From Pelagophyceae sp. CCMP2097 (taxonomy: Eukaryota > Sar > Pelagophyceae): a stretch of 64,000 bases of DNA. Under the pieces are notes generated by a model, which saw only the letters and a program-made list of their open reading frames with translations, searched no databases and was not told the DNA's origin. Both the position numbers and the translations under genes were made by a program. The stretch lies in assembly GCA_026770575.1 (NCBI GenBank), contig MU657182.1, forward strand, positions 397,808 through 461,807, written 5' to 3'. Shown in pieces: positions 29,101 to 39,889 of the stretch (its first letter is position 1; each line of letters begins with the position of its first letter).

Positions 29101-31369
29101 TCACTTGGCCGCGGGCGGCAGCTGGCTCTCGCTGTCGGCGTGCTTGAGCGCCTCGACGGCGGCGCGCACGAGCCTCTTCAGCGAATCTAAATCGCGGCGC
29201 GCCGGAGACCGCGCGTCGACGGCGTTGGAGACCGAGTCGACGAGGACCTGCGTGGGCGAGGCGTCGGCCCGAGGGGAAGCGGCGGGTATTGCGTCTTCCA
29301 AAAACACGTACTGCGATCTTCTTCTCAAAGATGGTCTGCACCGCCCGCCGCTCCTTGTCCCGCAGCTCCAGGAGGGAGAGCAGGTCCGAGATGCGCCGGT
29401 CCTGGTCCGACGGCGCCGCAGCGCCGTGGGCGGCCGTTGCAGGCGGCGGTACGGGGCGCCGCGCCTCGGGGTCCTCGAGCATTTGGCGCTGCAGGCGGAT
29501 GCAGACTGCCGTCTTCTCGTCCAGCTTGTTCTCCAGCGCCGCCTATGCGGATGGTCGACTCGCCGCCGCCTCAAAAAGGCATCCAGGAACGTGACCTGAT
29601 TCCTGTCGTACGCATCCAGCTCGTCTTGCAGCATCAAGATCTGGTCGTCGCGCTCGTTCAACCTCTGCGTCAGCGCGATCATGATGTCGCGCTGCTTCAG
29701 CAGCAGCTGCTTGTACCTCTCGACCTGCGCCTTTTCCTCCTCGAGCGACGACCGCTCGCGCTCCAGCTCGGCCAGGCGAGAGTACGCGTCCCTGTCTGCG
29801 GCGGCCATGCCCCGCATGTCGTTTGGCGCGTGGCCGCCTCCGTCGGATTGCGCAACGCCGCCGAGGGACTGGGAAGTGAGCTGGGAGGCCATTTGCTCCG
29901 TCAGCTGCTGGATTTGCTCCTCGAGTAAGCGCTTCTCCTCCTTTTCTCTCATAAACTCGACGCTCCGCTGCTCCAGCGCGCGCACGGCCTCGTGGCGGTC
30001 CTGCTCGGCGCGCTTGCGCTGCTCGTCGATTTCTAAGAGGCGGCGAGTGTCGACGACGTCTCTGTTCTTCGCCTCCAACTCCGCCCGCAAACGCTTCAGT
30101 TCCCGCTCGTACTGCCTCAACAACGACTTTTGGTCCTGGTCCTCGTTGATCTTCGGGACGCACGTGACCGCCTTTGCGCGCGTGGCGAACTTGAGAGTGC
30201 CCAGCGTCTCCGACAAAGCGTCGTCCGACGGCGAGATGGTGGCCAGCATGGTAGTCTTGCAGTTCCCGCCGAGCGAGTCGCCCAACAATCTGGTCAGCTT
30301 GGAGTCGCGGTAAGGCACGTGCGCCTTTTTGTCGCAGAGGGCTGCGATGACGTTGCCCAGCGCAGAGAGCGAGGCGTTGATCTTCCGCGACTCCTCCAAC
30401 CTCACGCCCGATGCGCCGCTCATCTTGTTGCGCTCGCTGCCGGCCAAGTCGACGAGGTTGAGCTTGCCGACTCGAAATGTTTGCTTGACTCGGTTTTCCA
30501 GCCTCGCCATGGCTTCATCGCGCCGCAGGCCCGCGCGCCGCATGGCCCGCGCAAACTCGTCCGGCGCTAGCTCGCGGCCGCCGTCGTCGACATATAAAGT
30601 TTCAGACTGCTCCACAATAATTAAAAACACGGCGTGGGACCGTGAGGAGAGTTCGTTCATTCGCGTGGCGCCCGTCGCTCGCCGCGACGTGGCGCGGTCC
30701 ATGAGCGCGTAAACCTCCGAGGGTTCTCGGACGACCCACTCGCTCAACTCCTCGACGTAGACGCCGCGCTTGGCGTCTTCTCGGATCTGGAGGTTGGCAC
30801 CAGTAACGTCCGAACAGAGGTCGCGCACCGTCTCCTGGTAGATCTGGATCGCAGACAACCTGCTGCAGTATATCAAGGCAGCGATGACGGACAACGCCTC
30901 AAGAAGGGTCCCGGGGCGCGCGTACGCACCGCACTAGGAACTTCTTGGCGGCCGAGGGTTCGCGGTTCACGTGCTCGAAGATTTGCTCCACCGCCCTCGG
31001 GATGATGCCTCTAGCGCCGTCGTCTTGCAAGGCGCCGGGGCCCTGCGGGCCGTCCATGGTGTGGGTCTTTCCCGTGCCGGTTTGGCCGTAGGCGAAGATT
31101 GTTGCGTTGTAGCCTTCCAAGCAACTATGAACAACCGGAGAGGCAACCGCGTCGTAAACCGTCTCTTGAGAGGCCCGTTCGTCAAAGACGTGGTCGAACG
31201 GGAACCGTGTCACGCCGTCCAGCGTCACCGTCCGGCCGTCGCAGGCCATGGTGGGAGTCTGCCGCTCGTGCCCATGGAGAGGCCGGATGCGGATGGCCAC
31301 TTGCACCGCAGTGTGCGAGTCCCGCACCGGCCGCGCGGCGCCGTCGCCGCCCGACGTCGCCAGCGCCAT
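29101..31369 (-). CDS. Kinesin motor protein with N-terminal motor and coiled-coil stalk
   Basis: Kinesins move along microtubules using ATP. The start is at 31369, 20 residues before the motor strand [10 protein letters not shown]. The motor has the P-loop [11 protein letters not shown], switch [12 protein letters not shown] and switch [12 protein letters not shown]. The end of the head is [18 protein letters not shown] with TLKFATRAK. An intron at about 30850-30915 splits the motor after KKFLVR. A long heptad stalk (about residues 390-560) follows, then two small C-terminal exons ([12 protein letters not shown]..., [17 protein letters not shown]), with the stop at 29101. An insertion of about 40 residues ([20 protein letters not shown]) sits between switch I and switch II. 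The subfamily cannot be decided, though the layout is kinesin-1-like. Confidence 0.9.
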
Positions 31370-31633
31370 GCCACCCGATCGCGCGACCGCGGCGCGACGG
31401 CTTTTGAGTGCTCAACTTGGGCCGGGCTCGAGTCGACTTCGAACCGTGCATTTCGGCGATTATGCGGGTTTCTGCCAGGTGGACCGTGACCATTCGAGTA
31501 CCAGAGTCACACGAGCCGCGCGGCGGGCGCGCGGTCGCACGGAAGCGCGCCGCAGTAACCCCCAGCCCGCTTTAGGCGATTTTGCGTTTCTCCCAAGGCG
31601 CGCGACACCTTTGACGGTCCGCGGCGCGCCATC

Positions 31634-32761
31634 ATGGCGGCGCTGCCGTGGTACTTAAAGGGCTACGCCGAGAAGCGGCTCGAGAAGCACGACGCCGCGG
31701 ACCTGCGCGCCGAGTGCGCGCGCCGGGGCATCGCCGTCGGGCCGCGCGCCTCGACGGAGAAATGCGTCGCGGCGCTGCTCGAGTGGAAGGCGGCGCCGGC
31801 CCCACCGGCGCCCCCGGCCCCACCGGCGCCCCCGGCCCCACCGGTGCCGCCGCCCGCGGACGGCGGCGACGGACGAGCAGACGGGAGACACCATGGCGGT
31901 GGACCAGGAGCAGGAGGTGTGATTGGCGGTGGACACCACGCGTCGGCGTCCTTCTTCTCGTGCTGCGGCCTCCCGAGTTTCCTCTGGTGCGCCCGCGCGC
32001 CGCCGCCGCTGTGGACCCTACCGCAGTCGCGCCTCCGCGGCGCGGCGCTGGATCGCGCGCAGCTGCATACGTTGGCCATTTCGCTCGTGCGCGTCCGTGA
32101 GCTGAGCACGCACCGCGCTGAAATCGCGGCGGCGCAGCCCAAACGCGAAAGACGCGAGACGCACGACTACTACCTGCGCAAGCCTCCGCCGTCGGGCAGC
32201 GTCGACGTGGACCATACGTTCGAGTGCCAACTCCTTGCCTTTGCAATCGAGTCTGCGGAGCCGGCGCACCGGCTCCTCGCGAGCATCGGCGCCACGGACT
32301 TCACGCCGAATGAACCGCTCTCGAAGCAGGCCGAGGGCGTGAAGGCCGCTTTTCGTCCGCTGCACGCGGCGCACAACGACGTCCGCAACCTCCGCCTGCT
32401 CGACTCCTCGGTCAACCGGTCAAAGGGCAGCGTTTTCAAAACTTGCATCGCCCTCCTCGTCGCGGGCCGACGCGCCGAGGCCGAGGGGGCCAAAAATGTG
32501 ATGGGTTTGATGGTGTCCCACTTTTGCGCTCTCAAAGACGACGGCGGCGGCCGGCTGCTCGACCCCGACGCCGCCGACGGCCTCGCGAAGCTCATCGGCC
32601 GCGAGATTTTAAACGTCAAGGGCGCGTACGTCGCGGCCATCCGCGCCGCCGCTTTAGAAGCAAGCGGCAAGGGTTCCGCGCGCCGCGACGCCGCCAAGTT
32701 TTACCGCGCAGTCGCAGACAACGTCGTCCAAATCTATGACGTCATGGGTCTGCACCAGTGA
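31634..32761 (+). CDS. Putative HNH-like protein with SAP-like N-terminus
   Basis: Open frame of 375 codons from ATG 31634. Residues 1-55 (RLEKHDAADLRAECARRGIA...KCVAALLEW) look like a SAP helix-loop-helix, a DNA-binding module. A Pro/Ala repeat (APPAPPAPPAPP) and a glycine/histidine-rich linker follow; part of the linker (about 31915-32030) could be an unspliced intron. The conserved part contains VDVDHTFECQLLA at about residue 190 and NLRLLDSSVNRSKGS at about residue 255. The spacing DH ... NLR.L....N..KG is typical of HNH (His-Me finger) endonucleases. I therefore infer a nuclease-like domain; catalysis is unproven. Its stop is 91 bp from the convergent AGC kinase stop. Confidence 0.5.
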   Translation: MAALPWYLKGYAEKRLEKHDAADLRAECARRGIAVGPRASTEKCVAALLEWKAAPAPPAPPAPPAPPAPPVPPPADGGDGRADGRHHGGGPGAGGVIGGGHHASASFFSCCGLPSFLWCARAPPPLWTLPQSRLRGAALDRAQLHTLAISLVRVRELSTHRAEIAAAQPKRERRETHDYYLRKPPPSGSVDVDHTFECQLLAFAIESAEPAHRLLASIGATDFTPNEPLSKQAEGVKAAFRPLHAAHNDVRNLRLLDSSVNRSKGSVFKTCIALLVAGRRAEAEGAKNVMGLMVSHFCALKDDGGGRLLDPDAADGLAKLIGREILNVKGAYVAAIRAAALEASGKGSARRDAAKFYRAVADNVVQIYDVMGLHQ

Positions 32762-32852
32762 CGCGACGACGGGCCGCCGCGCTCGTATGAAATGCAATGT
32801 ATTGTTAAGGCCTCTGAATCTCAGAAAAGGAGACGGACGTGGGTTGGTCTCC

Positions 32853-35800
32853 TCACGACGGCGAGTCCGGCATCGCGTCGCCCTTTGGTTCCTTGGCCTC
32901 TGGCGTCCGCACGGGCAGCTGGTTGCGGCCGAGGACGGTCTCGCCTCGAGGCGGCGCAGAGAAGGAAAAGTCGAGCCATTGGCCCGACCGCGCGCGCAGC
33001 CGGTCCACGTCCTCCTTCGTCTCCGTGTCCGTCGCTTGGAAAGAGGCCTACGATTTCGTGAGGGGCCTCCTTCCTCCAAAAGTGGTCTCACCTGCTGCCG
33101 CGAGATTCGAGCGTTGGTGTCGCCACCAAACTCCCTCTCCAAAGATTGAGAGCGGTGGTCGCGGTGGATCTTGGGGACGTATGCCAGGTCGTTTGGCCCG
33201 TTGAGCGTCGGCAGCCAGGGCACGACGACGGCGCGCGCGACGACGTCGGCCCAGTCCAAGTCGGAAAAGTATGAGACCTCTTTCACATGGTCCACCGTCT
33301 CCTCGCGGCCGCCGCTTTCAGACGAGCCGCTCTCGCCGCGCAGCGCCAGCGCCGGCGACCACCTCGGAGTCAGCGCCTGCATCACGGACCGCCGCTTGCG
33401 CGGCCGCGGCGCCGCCGCCGTAGGCCTCTTCACGCCCAACCGGCGGTCCGGCCGCTTCTCCAGCAGGCCCGTGATGAGCTCGATGAGTTCGTTTGAAAAG
33501 TGCAGCGGGAACGGCGGCGGGAGGTGGAGAATGGCGTAAAACATGCGCCGGCGGTTCGGGTCCTCAAACGGCGGCCGACCCGCCTATTGGACGAGTGATG
33601 GACATACGACCACGTACGACCACTTCGCAACGACTCACGGCCATTTCGAAGACGAGCGCGCCGAGGGCCCACCAGTCGACCGAGGTGCCGTACGTCTGTC
33701 CTACGAGGAGCTCGGGGGCCATATAAGTAACCGTCCCGCAAAACGACCGCAGCGGCGCCCCGTCCGCGACGACGCCCAGAGCGCAGAGGCCAAAGTCCGT
33801 CAGCGCGACGTGGCCCTGGGCGTCGAGTAAAACGTTGCCGGGTTTTATGTCGCGGTGGACGACGCCCGCGTGGTGGCAGTGCCGCAGCGCCGCCACCAGC
33901 TCGGCTGCGTAAAGCTTCGTGCGCGCGTCGCCGAGGCCCGCCGGGTGCGCGTCGTCCAAATGGCGTTCCAAAGAGCCGCCGGCGTAATAATCCGTCACGA
34001 GGTACAGTCGGTCTCGCGATTGGAACGCGTAGCGGAGCCGGACTACAAAGGGATGCCGCAGCGAAGCCAGCGTCGCGCGCTCCGCGCGCGTGTGCGCCGC
34101 CTGGCCCGTCGACCGGACGACGTCCTTCTCCAAAACCTTGACAGCAAAAGCGCGCCCTAGAGAGCCTGTTTGGGGGTGGCTCCCGGTTCACCGGGTCCGA
34201 CGCACCTTTCTCCGTGCCGCTTCGCTTGGTGGCGAGGAGGACGCGACCAAAGGCGCCCTTGCCGATCATGTGCGTCACGTCAAAGTCGCCGATCGCAGTC
34301 GACCCGCGCTTTTGTTGCTTTGCGGCCGCGGCCGCGGGCGCTCTATGCAAAGCGGGCAGCGGCAGCGGCGACGCGCCGCTTGACGCGGCGCTCGGCGATT
34401 CCGCCGGGGGCGGCGGCGGCGGCGAGCTGGCGTCGGCGCGCCAGAGTCGGTCGGAAACCATTCCGCGAGCGTCGCCGCGCGGCGTCTCGTGCGCTCGATT
34501 CGCTCGAGCGTCGTACACCGCCCAGTCGTCTTCCGCCGTGTCCGCGGACTCTCGGCGCGTCGGCGACCCCTCGAGGCCGTCCTGCAGGCCGTCCTCTAAA
34601 GCTTCCGTGCGCCGAGCAAATTCCAAAACTTCCATCGGCCATCCTTGCGCAGAGTCCAGCAGCGGCAGCGACCGCGGCGACGCCAGCGCCGAAACGCGCG
34701 CGTCTTGCGCCGGGCGCGATGCGCCGTCCGCCGACGACGCGCGGGCCTCGCCCACGGAGCGGTGCATGCGGTCGTCGGCGTCGTCGTCATTCAACAATAT
34801 TTCAGCATCCTGGTCGATATCCAAGTCCATCGTGACGTCGTCGTCGGCGTCGTCGCCGCCGCCGCCCGGCCTTAAAAGCCGCGCCAAAGCCGCCGGGCCG
34901 CCGTCGCCGGACCCCTCGGGCGGGCGCCGCCGAGTCAGCTCGACGTCGCGGCCCGTGAGCGCAGACTCGCGCCGCGCCGCCGCGCTCGCAGCCTTCATGC
35001 GCGCCTCCTGCTGCGCCTGCCACGCCTCCTCGTGCCGGCGCAGGATGACGAACCACGTTCCAGCAGCGCAGCACGCCACCGCCGCTGCCTGCAAAGACGG
35101 TTTTAAAAGGGGCGCAACACCGCCCTCAAAGATGACGGCACGGGGACGCACGCAGCAGACGACGATGATGGCGAGCGTGATGAGGGAGAGGCTCGTCGCG
35201 GCGCCCTTTTTTTTTGCCTTAGTCGGCCGAGACGTCGGCAGCGCCGTCGGCCCGGGCGTCGGCCCGTTCGTCGGCCTGGGCGTCGGCCCCGCCGTCGGCC
35301 GCGGCGTCGGTTGAGGCGTCGGGCGCTGCGTCGGCGCGGGCGTCGGCAAGCGCGACGGCGGCGCCGACGGCAGCGCCGTCGGCTCGGGCGTCGGCGAGCG
35401 CGTCGCTGTCGGCGAAGCAGTCGGTTTGGTCGACACTTTTACGGCGTCGAGGCGCGCCGTCGCCGAGCCCGCGAGGACGAACTCGAGCGTCGCCGTGCCC
35501 GGGGGGACGTGGATGATGGCGTTCGTCCAGACTTTCGCCGCCACGGCAGTGTCCCAGAGCGTCTGCCTCGAGCGGTGCTCGGCACACGCGCCGCACGTCA
35601 AAGCGCACCTCGCAGCGGCGGCGCCGCGGCAGGCCGCTTCGCTGGGTACGGCGTCGATGCACTGTGTAGCGTTCACGTCAAAACATCCGTTCGCCACCAC
35701 CTCCAAAGGCCCGCCGGCGAGCTTGTACTCAAAGGACATGGCCATGGAGCAGGACGGCGGCCAGAGCACGCCCGCGCGCGACTCATCGCCGGGGCCGGCG

Positions 35801-36907
35801 TGGCGGTAAGTCGGCGACGTGAGCACGAAAATGTCGTCGTCCGGCGCCGCTTGCGACGCCGCGCCCCCGACGAGCGCAAACCTGCAACCGGCAAATCGCA
35901 ACTCCTCCACGACCCGACGGCGCCGATTCGATGGATCGCAAGACTTAAGCGCTTATCTCGGACGCTGGTTCTCGCCAGACGCCCGAGAAAGCGTCGTTTG
36001 TCGACCGTTGCCTCGACCAGCAGCGCTTGTGCGAGCCTTCCGAGTAGCCGCAGACCCAGCCCAGGAAGACGTCGTAGACCTCGCCGCCCGTCCACTCGCC
36101 TAGTGAGCCTTCAACGCCAGGATTCGTGACAAGCCTTCAACGCGCCAAAGCCGTCCTCAAAGTCGATTTCGATGCCCCAGAGCGCAACGTCCTCGTCGGA
36201 GCAGATGGCCGTCGGCGACGACGAAGGGACGGACGACGGCAACGCCGACGGCGACGACGTCGGCCGAGGCGTCGGACGGTGCGAAGGCCGATGCGACGGC
36301 TTCGGCGTCGTCGGCCTCGGCGTAGGCCGCGCCGTCGGCTTGGGCGTCGGCTTGGGCGTCGGCTTGGGCGTCGGCGCCGTCGACGGCGCCGCCGTCGAAG
36401 GCGTCGCCGTCGTCGGTTCATCCGTCGGCGCTGGCGTCGTCGGCGCGGGCGTCGGCGCGGGCGTCGGCGTTGGCGTCGGCCGCGGTGTCGGCAGCCTGCA
36501 TCCGGCAAGGTTGGACGCGGACGTTTCTCGGAGCCTCTCCTTTCGAAAATAAACGTACTGTGTTGGCTCGTGCGTCGGCGGCGGCGAAGACGGGGCGTGT
36601 GACGGCCGCCGAGACAGCGTCGGCGACGGCTCGAACGTCGGCCGCGGCGTCGGCGCAGGCGCCACCAGAGTCGGCTCCAAGGTCGGCCGCGCCGTCGGCG
36701 GCAGCGTCGGCTGCGGCGTCGGCGTCGGCGTCGGCCGCGTCGGCGCGGGCCTAATCGCGGCGTCGGCGTCGCTCGGCGGCGCGGCCGCGAGTGGACGCAC
36801 GTGGGCGTTTGCTGCGGCGCCGCCGTCGGCGCGGTCGTCGGTGCGTTTTGCGCCGCGACCGAGGCCAGGGTCAGCAACGCGGCGACGAAGCGGGCGCGGC
36901 GCCGCAT
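32853..36907 (-). CDS. Receptor-like AGC serine/threonine kinase with Thr/Pro-rich ectodomain
   Basis: Several exons read as one gene. It has a signal peptide (MRRRARFVAALLTLASVAAQ, ATG 36907) and a PT-rich linker spliced at about 36745-36800. A tryptophan/cysteine segment follows (CSDEDVALWGIEIDFEDGFG, then GEWTGGEVYDVFLGWVCGYS after a join near 36110). A six-cysteine ShK-like module (about 35600-35690, ending CALTCGAC) and a second PT linker lead to a transmembrane span (SLSLITLAIIVVCCV). The cytoplasmic kinase has GKGAFGRVLLA, AVKVLEK, VHRDIKPGNVLL, DFGLC and GTVTYMAPE. After it come an AGC tail (FSDLDWADVV) and a hydrophobic motif WLDFSF (about 32963-32983), with the stop at 32853. All catalytic residues are present. 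AGC kinases are normally soluble. Joining ectodomain and kinase is supported by an open frame from 35910 through the TM into the glycine loop. Confidence 0.7.
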
Positions 36908-37481
36908 CGCAGCTTCTTAACGTTTTAGGCTCCGGCGGTTCGATCAATCAACGCCAAAGGCGGGTCGAGGAGGGCGTCCTCACGGACAATGCGCGCGCAT
37001 CGCGCCCTTCGCCGAAAATATTTGAAGAAGAAGGAAACCCACGGAAACGATCTCGTTCAATCTCGAGGACCAATCAAGTCGAAGACCAGTGGAAAGGCAG
37101 GACAAAAAACGCTCCTCTTTGCCGCGCCTCTCGCGGCGCGAGCGCGGCGCTCCACCGAGCAGCGACCGGAAGGTTGCGAAATCGGACCAAACGTAACTTC
37201 CGGTTTGATTTTTTATAAATTTAAAAGCGAGAAACTTCCGAGAACGCGTTCTCGAATCGGCTTCGTCGCCAACGACGGGCATTAAGGCCTTGCGCAGCCA
37301 CCGACAAGGCGAGGCTCGGACGGGCCCCAAGTCGGTGCGCGTTTGCATTCCAGCTTTTGCGCGGACACGAGCTTTTGCGCGGATACGGACGGTTGGTTTT
37401 CTGCGATAACCGTTGTCAGCCTGAAACCCGACTCGAGAGTGGGATTCGGTGGGAAACCGAACGGGGCTCGCTCGGATCAAC
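36908..37481. promoter_or_regulatory. Divergent intergenic region between two surface-protein genes
   Basis: 574 bp separate the start codons of the receptor-like kinase (minus) and a single-pass membrane protein (plus). It contains a tandem 18-bp repeat (37352-37387) and otherwise no clear motif. Confidence 0.4.
37352..37387. repeat. 18-bp tandem repeat, two copies
   Basis: AGCTTTTGCGCGGACACG is followed directly by AGCTTTTGCGCGGATACG, one base different. It lies about 95 bp upstream of the start at 37482 and might be regulatory. Confidence 0.8.
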
Positions 37482-38987
37482 ATGCGTGAGTCGTCAACCG
37501 CGGCGGCGCTGCTGTGGCTGTGCGTGCTGTGCTGCGCTCGGCCGGCGCGGTCGCAGGCTTCCACGGCGGTACCTACGGCCGTGCCGAGTGCGTTGTCGAC
37601 GGCGGTGCCAAGTGCGTTTCCGAGCGCGTTGCCGACGGCGTTTCCGACGGCGGCGCCCGTTGCGTTTTCGCGGCGGCGAAGAAGGCAAGACGACTGGTGG
37701 GATGTCCTCCGGCCGTCTCGGCATTTTGGTCGCGAGGGCACGCGCATCGCGTGGATCTGTATATTCGTCGCATCGGTGAGTTTCCCTGATTCGTGCGCAG
37801 CCGGTGCCGCCCCTTGAAATTCGGCCGCAGGGTCTCATCGCGTTGGCGTGCTGCGGCTGCGGCTGCTACGCGGTCGTTAAGCGATCCGGCGGCGCCCCTT
37901 TATCGTGCGGTGCCGGCGGCTGCGGCGCCGGCTGCGGCGCCGGCGCGGCCGGCTGCTGCGCTCGGATGCGCGCCTGTGGCGGCGGCTGCTGCGCCGTTGG
38001 CGGAAATGTTGGCGGCGGCTGCTGCGCCGGAGCCGCGGCGTGCTTGCGAGGGTCCATCTTTTGCGTCGCCGCGCTCTGCAGCGGCTGCGCGGCCGCCGCC
38101 GCCGCGTGCTGCGCAGCGTGCTGCGCGCCGGTCGCGTGGTGCCTCCACCGCGAGCTGCGGACGGCGAGGCCCGTGCCGCGCACCGCGGGGCAAGACGCCA
38201 AAGTCCGAGACGGCAACGAGCGCGAGTTCCGAGGCGTGAGTCTTCGAAGCCGCGCAACCTTTGAAGCGCCGCGCGAGCCGCTGCGTAGGACGTGGACTTG
38301 GCCCAACGGCATGCGCTCTACCCTCTCATGGTCGAGGCGCCGCCGCGCCGCGAGCGGCGGCCGCGCTTCGAGCCGGAGCGCCGCGAGGCGCCCGAGGAAG
38401 AGCCGGACGCGTACTGGTCACGACGCCTCCCCGCCCACGACAGACGCGGCCCGCCGGACCGTGACCGCCGCGAGCCATACGACGAGTACGCTCGACCCGT
38501 GTCGCCGCGCTTCCGCGATCCGCCGAGCCCGCGCCGCTTCCGCGGCGAGCCCGAGGCAGACCACCGCGCCCTCAACCGACTGCAGCTCCAGGGCCAGGCT
38601 CCGTTGCCGTCACCGCGCGGCGTCGTTTCCGTCTCCGCGGCGCGGAGGCCGCCGGAGCGTTTCCTGCCAGACTACGACGTCGACGGCCACCACGCAGCCT
38701 GGCTCGCGCCGCCGCGGCGGCCGCAAGGCGAAGACGCGCGCACCGGCTGGACGCCCGACGACGCGCAACGCAGCCGGCCGCGGCCAGACTCGCGCGGTTT
38801 CGCCGGCTACGACGACGCGCTACCGCGGCCGCGCGACGCGCAGCGCCTCGACTCGTCGGGCCCGCCGCGCCTGGACTTTGCGCCACCGCTGCCTCCGATG
38901 ACGGACCGCACGTTCCGCGACGACCGGCCCTACGACGCCCGCTACCGCACGCCCGGTCAGCCGCGCGGTTCCGCGCTGCGCTACTAA
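37482..38987 (+). CDS. Single-pass membrane protein with Ala/Pro repeats and Arg/Pro-rich tail
   Basis: ATG 37482 starts a good signal peptide (ALLWLCVLCCARPARSQ). About ten repeats of the type [ST]A[VLF]P follow (TAVPTAVPSALSTAVPSAFP), then a basic segment. A transmembrane span (IAWICIFVAS|GLIALACCGCGCY) is restored by splicing an intron that begins GTGAGT at about 37779 and ends GCAG at about 37831. The middle (37890-38280) is Ala/Pro or Gly/Cys rich depending on frame and is not resolved. The last exon starts after GCGTAG at about 38289 with DVDLAQRHALYPLMVEAP. It is a 230-residue Arg/Pro/Asp-rich tail ending SALRY at 38987. No known domain. It is head to head with the receptor-like kinase and similar in plan. 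Confidence 0.55.
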
Positions 38988-38999
38988 GCGCCGACGAGA

Positions 39000-39061
39000 T
39001 TAGATCATGTCTTTGTAACCCGAGTGGAGTTTAGATCATGTCTTTGTAGCCCGAGTGGAGT
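39000..39061. repeat. 31-bp tandem duplication covering the 3' end of the RRM gene
   Basis: TTAGATCATGTCTTTGTAAC... at 39000 is repeated from 39031 with one difference (AAC/AGC). On the minus strand each copy encodes HSGYKDMI and a stop, so the gene ends in the copy at 39031 and the second copy lies in the 3' UTR. It leaves 12 bp to the convergent gene that ends at 38987. Confidence 0.9.
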
Positions 39062-39801
39062 TTTGGTCGTCCGTCGGCGGAAAAGCCGTGGCCAAAGTGG
39101 CCCGCTTTCCGCGCGGCTACTGCGGCGGCTTTGAGGCGCGGCTGCTCCTCGGAAACGAACTTGGCGCGCGCGATTTTGCATTCTCGAACTTGGGCGTCGA
39201 CGCGGTCGCGATTCGTTTTGTCGACGTGCGAGGCGAGCAACTCTTTGTCGAGCCCCCCGCGCGGTTTTGGCTGATTCGGGTCCTGCCGCGGCTTGGCGAC
39301 GGTGACGCTCAGCTGCTGCCCGCGGAAGTCGGAGCCGTCGAGCTTCGATAAAGCTCGGCGGAGCTTTGTTGCGTCGCAGAAGTCGACGAACGCAAAGCAC
39401 CGCCCTTCCTTGGAGACGACGCGGCACGACGTCACCGCGGCTTCGTCGCCGCCGAGCGCCTCGGAGACGACCTGGTGGAGCAGCGCCTCGGGGACGCCGG
39501 CGCATAAGTTGCCGATGTACAGCGTCGTCGCGGCGTCGGCGTCGCCGCGCGGCGGCGGCGGCGGCGCGGCCCGCGGCGCGGCGCTAGTGCCACCGTCGCC
39601 CTCGGGCCGCAGACGCTTCTCCGGCCGCTCCATGGGCGCCGACGCCCACGACGACGAAACGAGGGCCAGCGCGGGTTGCTTCTTCTTCTTCTTTGTCGTC
39701 TTCTCCGCGGCCATCTTCTCCGCGGCCACGACTGCGCCGTCCGCGCGAAGCTCACGGTCCAGCGCGTCGGCGTCGAAGTCGTCGCTGTCGCTGGACGCCA
39801 T
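39031..39801 (-). CDS. RNA-binding protein with one RRM
   Basis: Uninterrupted frame of 256 aa, started at the ATG at 39801 (MASSDSDDFDADAL), which gives an acidic beginning. A Lys-rich patch and a proline run (APPPPPRG) follow. One RRM has RNP2 LYIGNL at about residue 95 and RNP1 RCFAFVDF at about residue 135. The beta-4 strand GQQLSVTVAKP closes the fold. The C-terminal 80 residues are basic and helical (CKIARAKFVSEEQPRLKAAA) and end KLHSGYKDMI. The first RNP1 residue is arginine rather than lysine, as is common. The role is probably in RNA processing; no finer call is possible. The stop codon falls in a 31-bp tandem duplication. Confidence 0.8.
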   Translation of the reverse strand: MASSDSDDFDADALDRELRADGAVVAAEKMAAEKTTKKKKKQPALALVSSSWASAPMERPEKRLRPEGDGGTSAAPRAAPPPPPRGDADAATTLYIGNLCAGVPEALLHQVVSEALGGDEAAVTSCRVVSKEGRCFAFVDFCDATKLRRALSKLDGSDFRGQQLSVTVAKPRQDPNQPKPRGGLDKELLASHVDKTNRDRVDAQVRECKIARAKFVSEEQPRLKAAAVAARKAGHFGHGFSADGRPKLHSGYKDMI

Positions 39802-39889
39802 GGCGCGCACGCCTCCCAAGCCGCGCTTCGCGACTCCGACGAGTCGCGACCCGTCCTCAAGTGGTAGTAGTACTTAGAGTCTCCCCAAC

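Noticed and set aside
36126..36602. Arg-rich plus-strand protein opposite the PT-rich kinase ectodomain
   Set aside because: Poly-Arg is the antisense and off-frame reading of the PTP repeat DNA.
37804..38280. Cys/Gly-rich metallothionein-like stretch in the membrane protein gene
   Set aside because: The CGAGCGAG composition is one of several frames of a GC-rich repeat, and the frame cannot be fixed without transcripts, so I do not claim a metal-binding domain.
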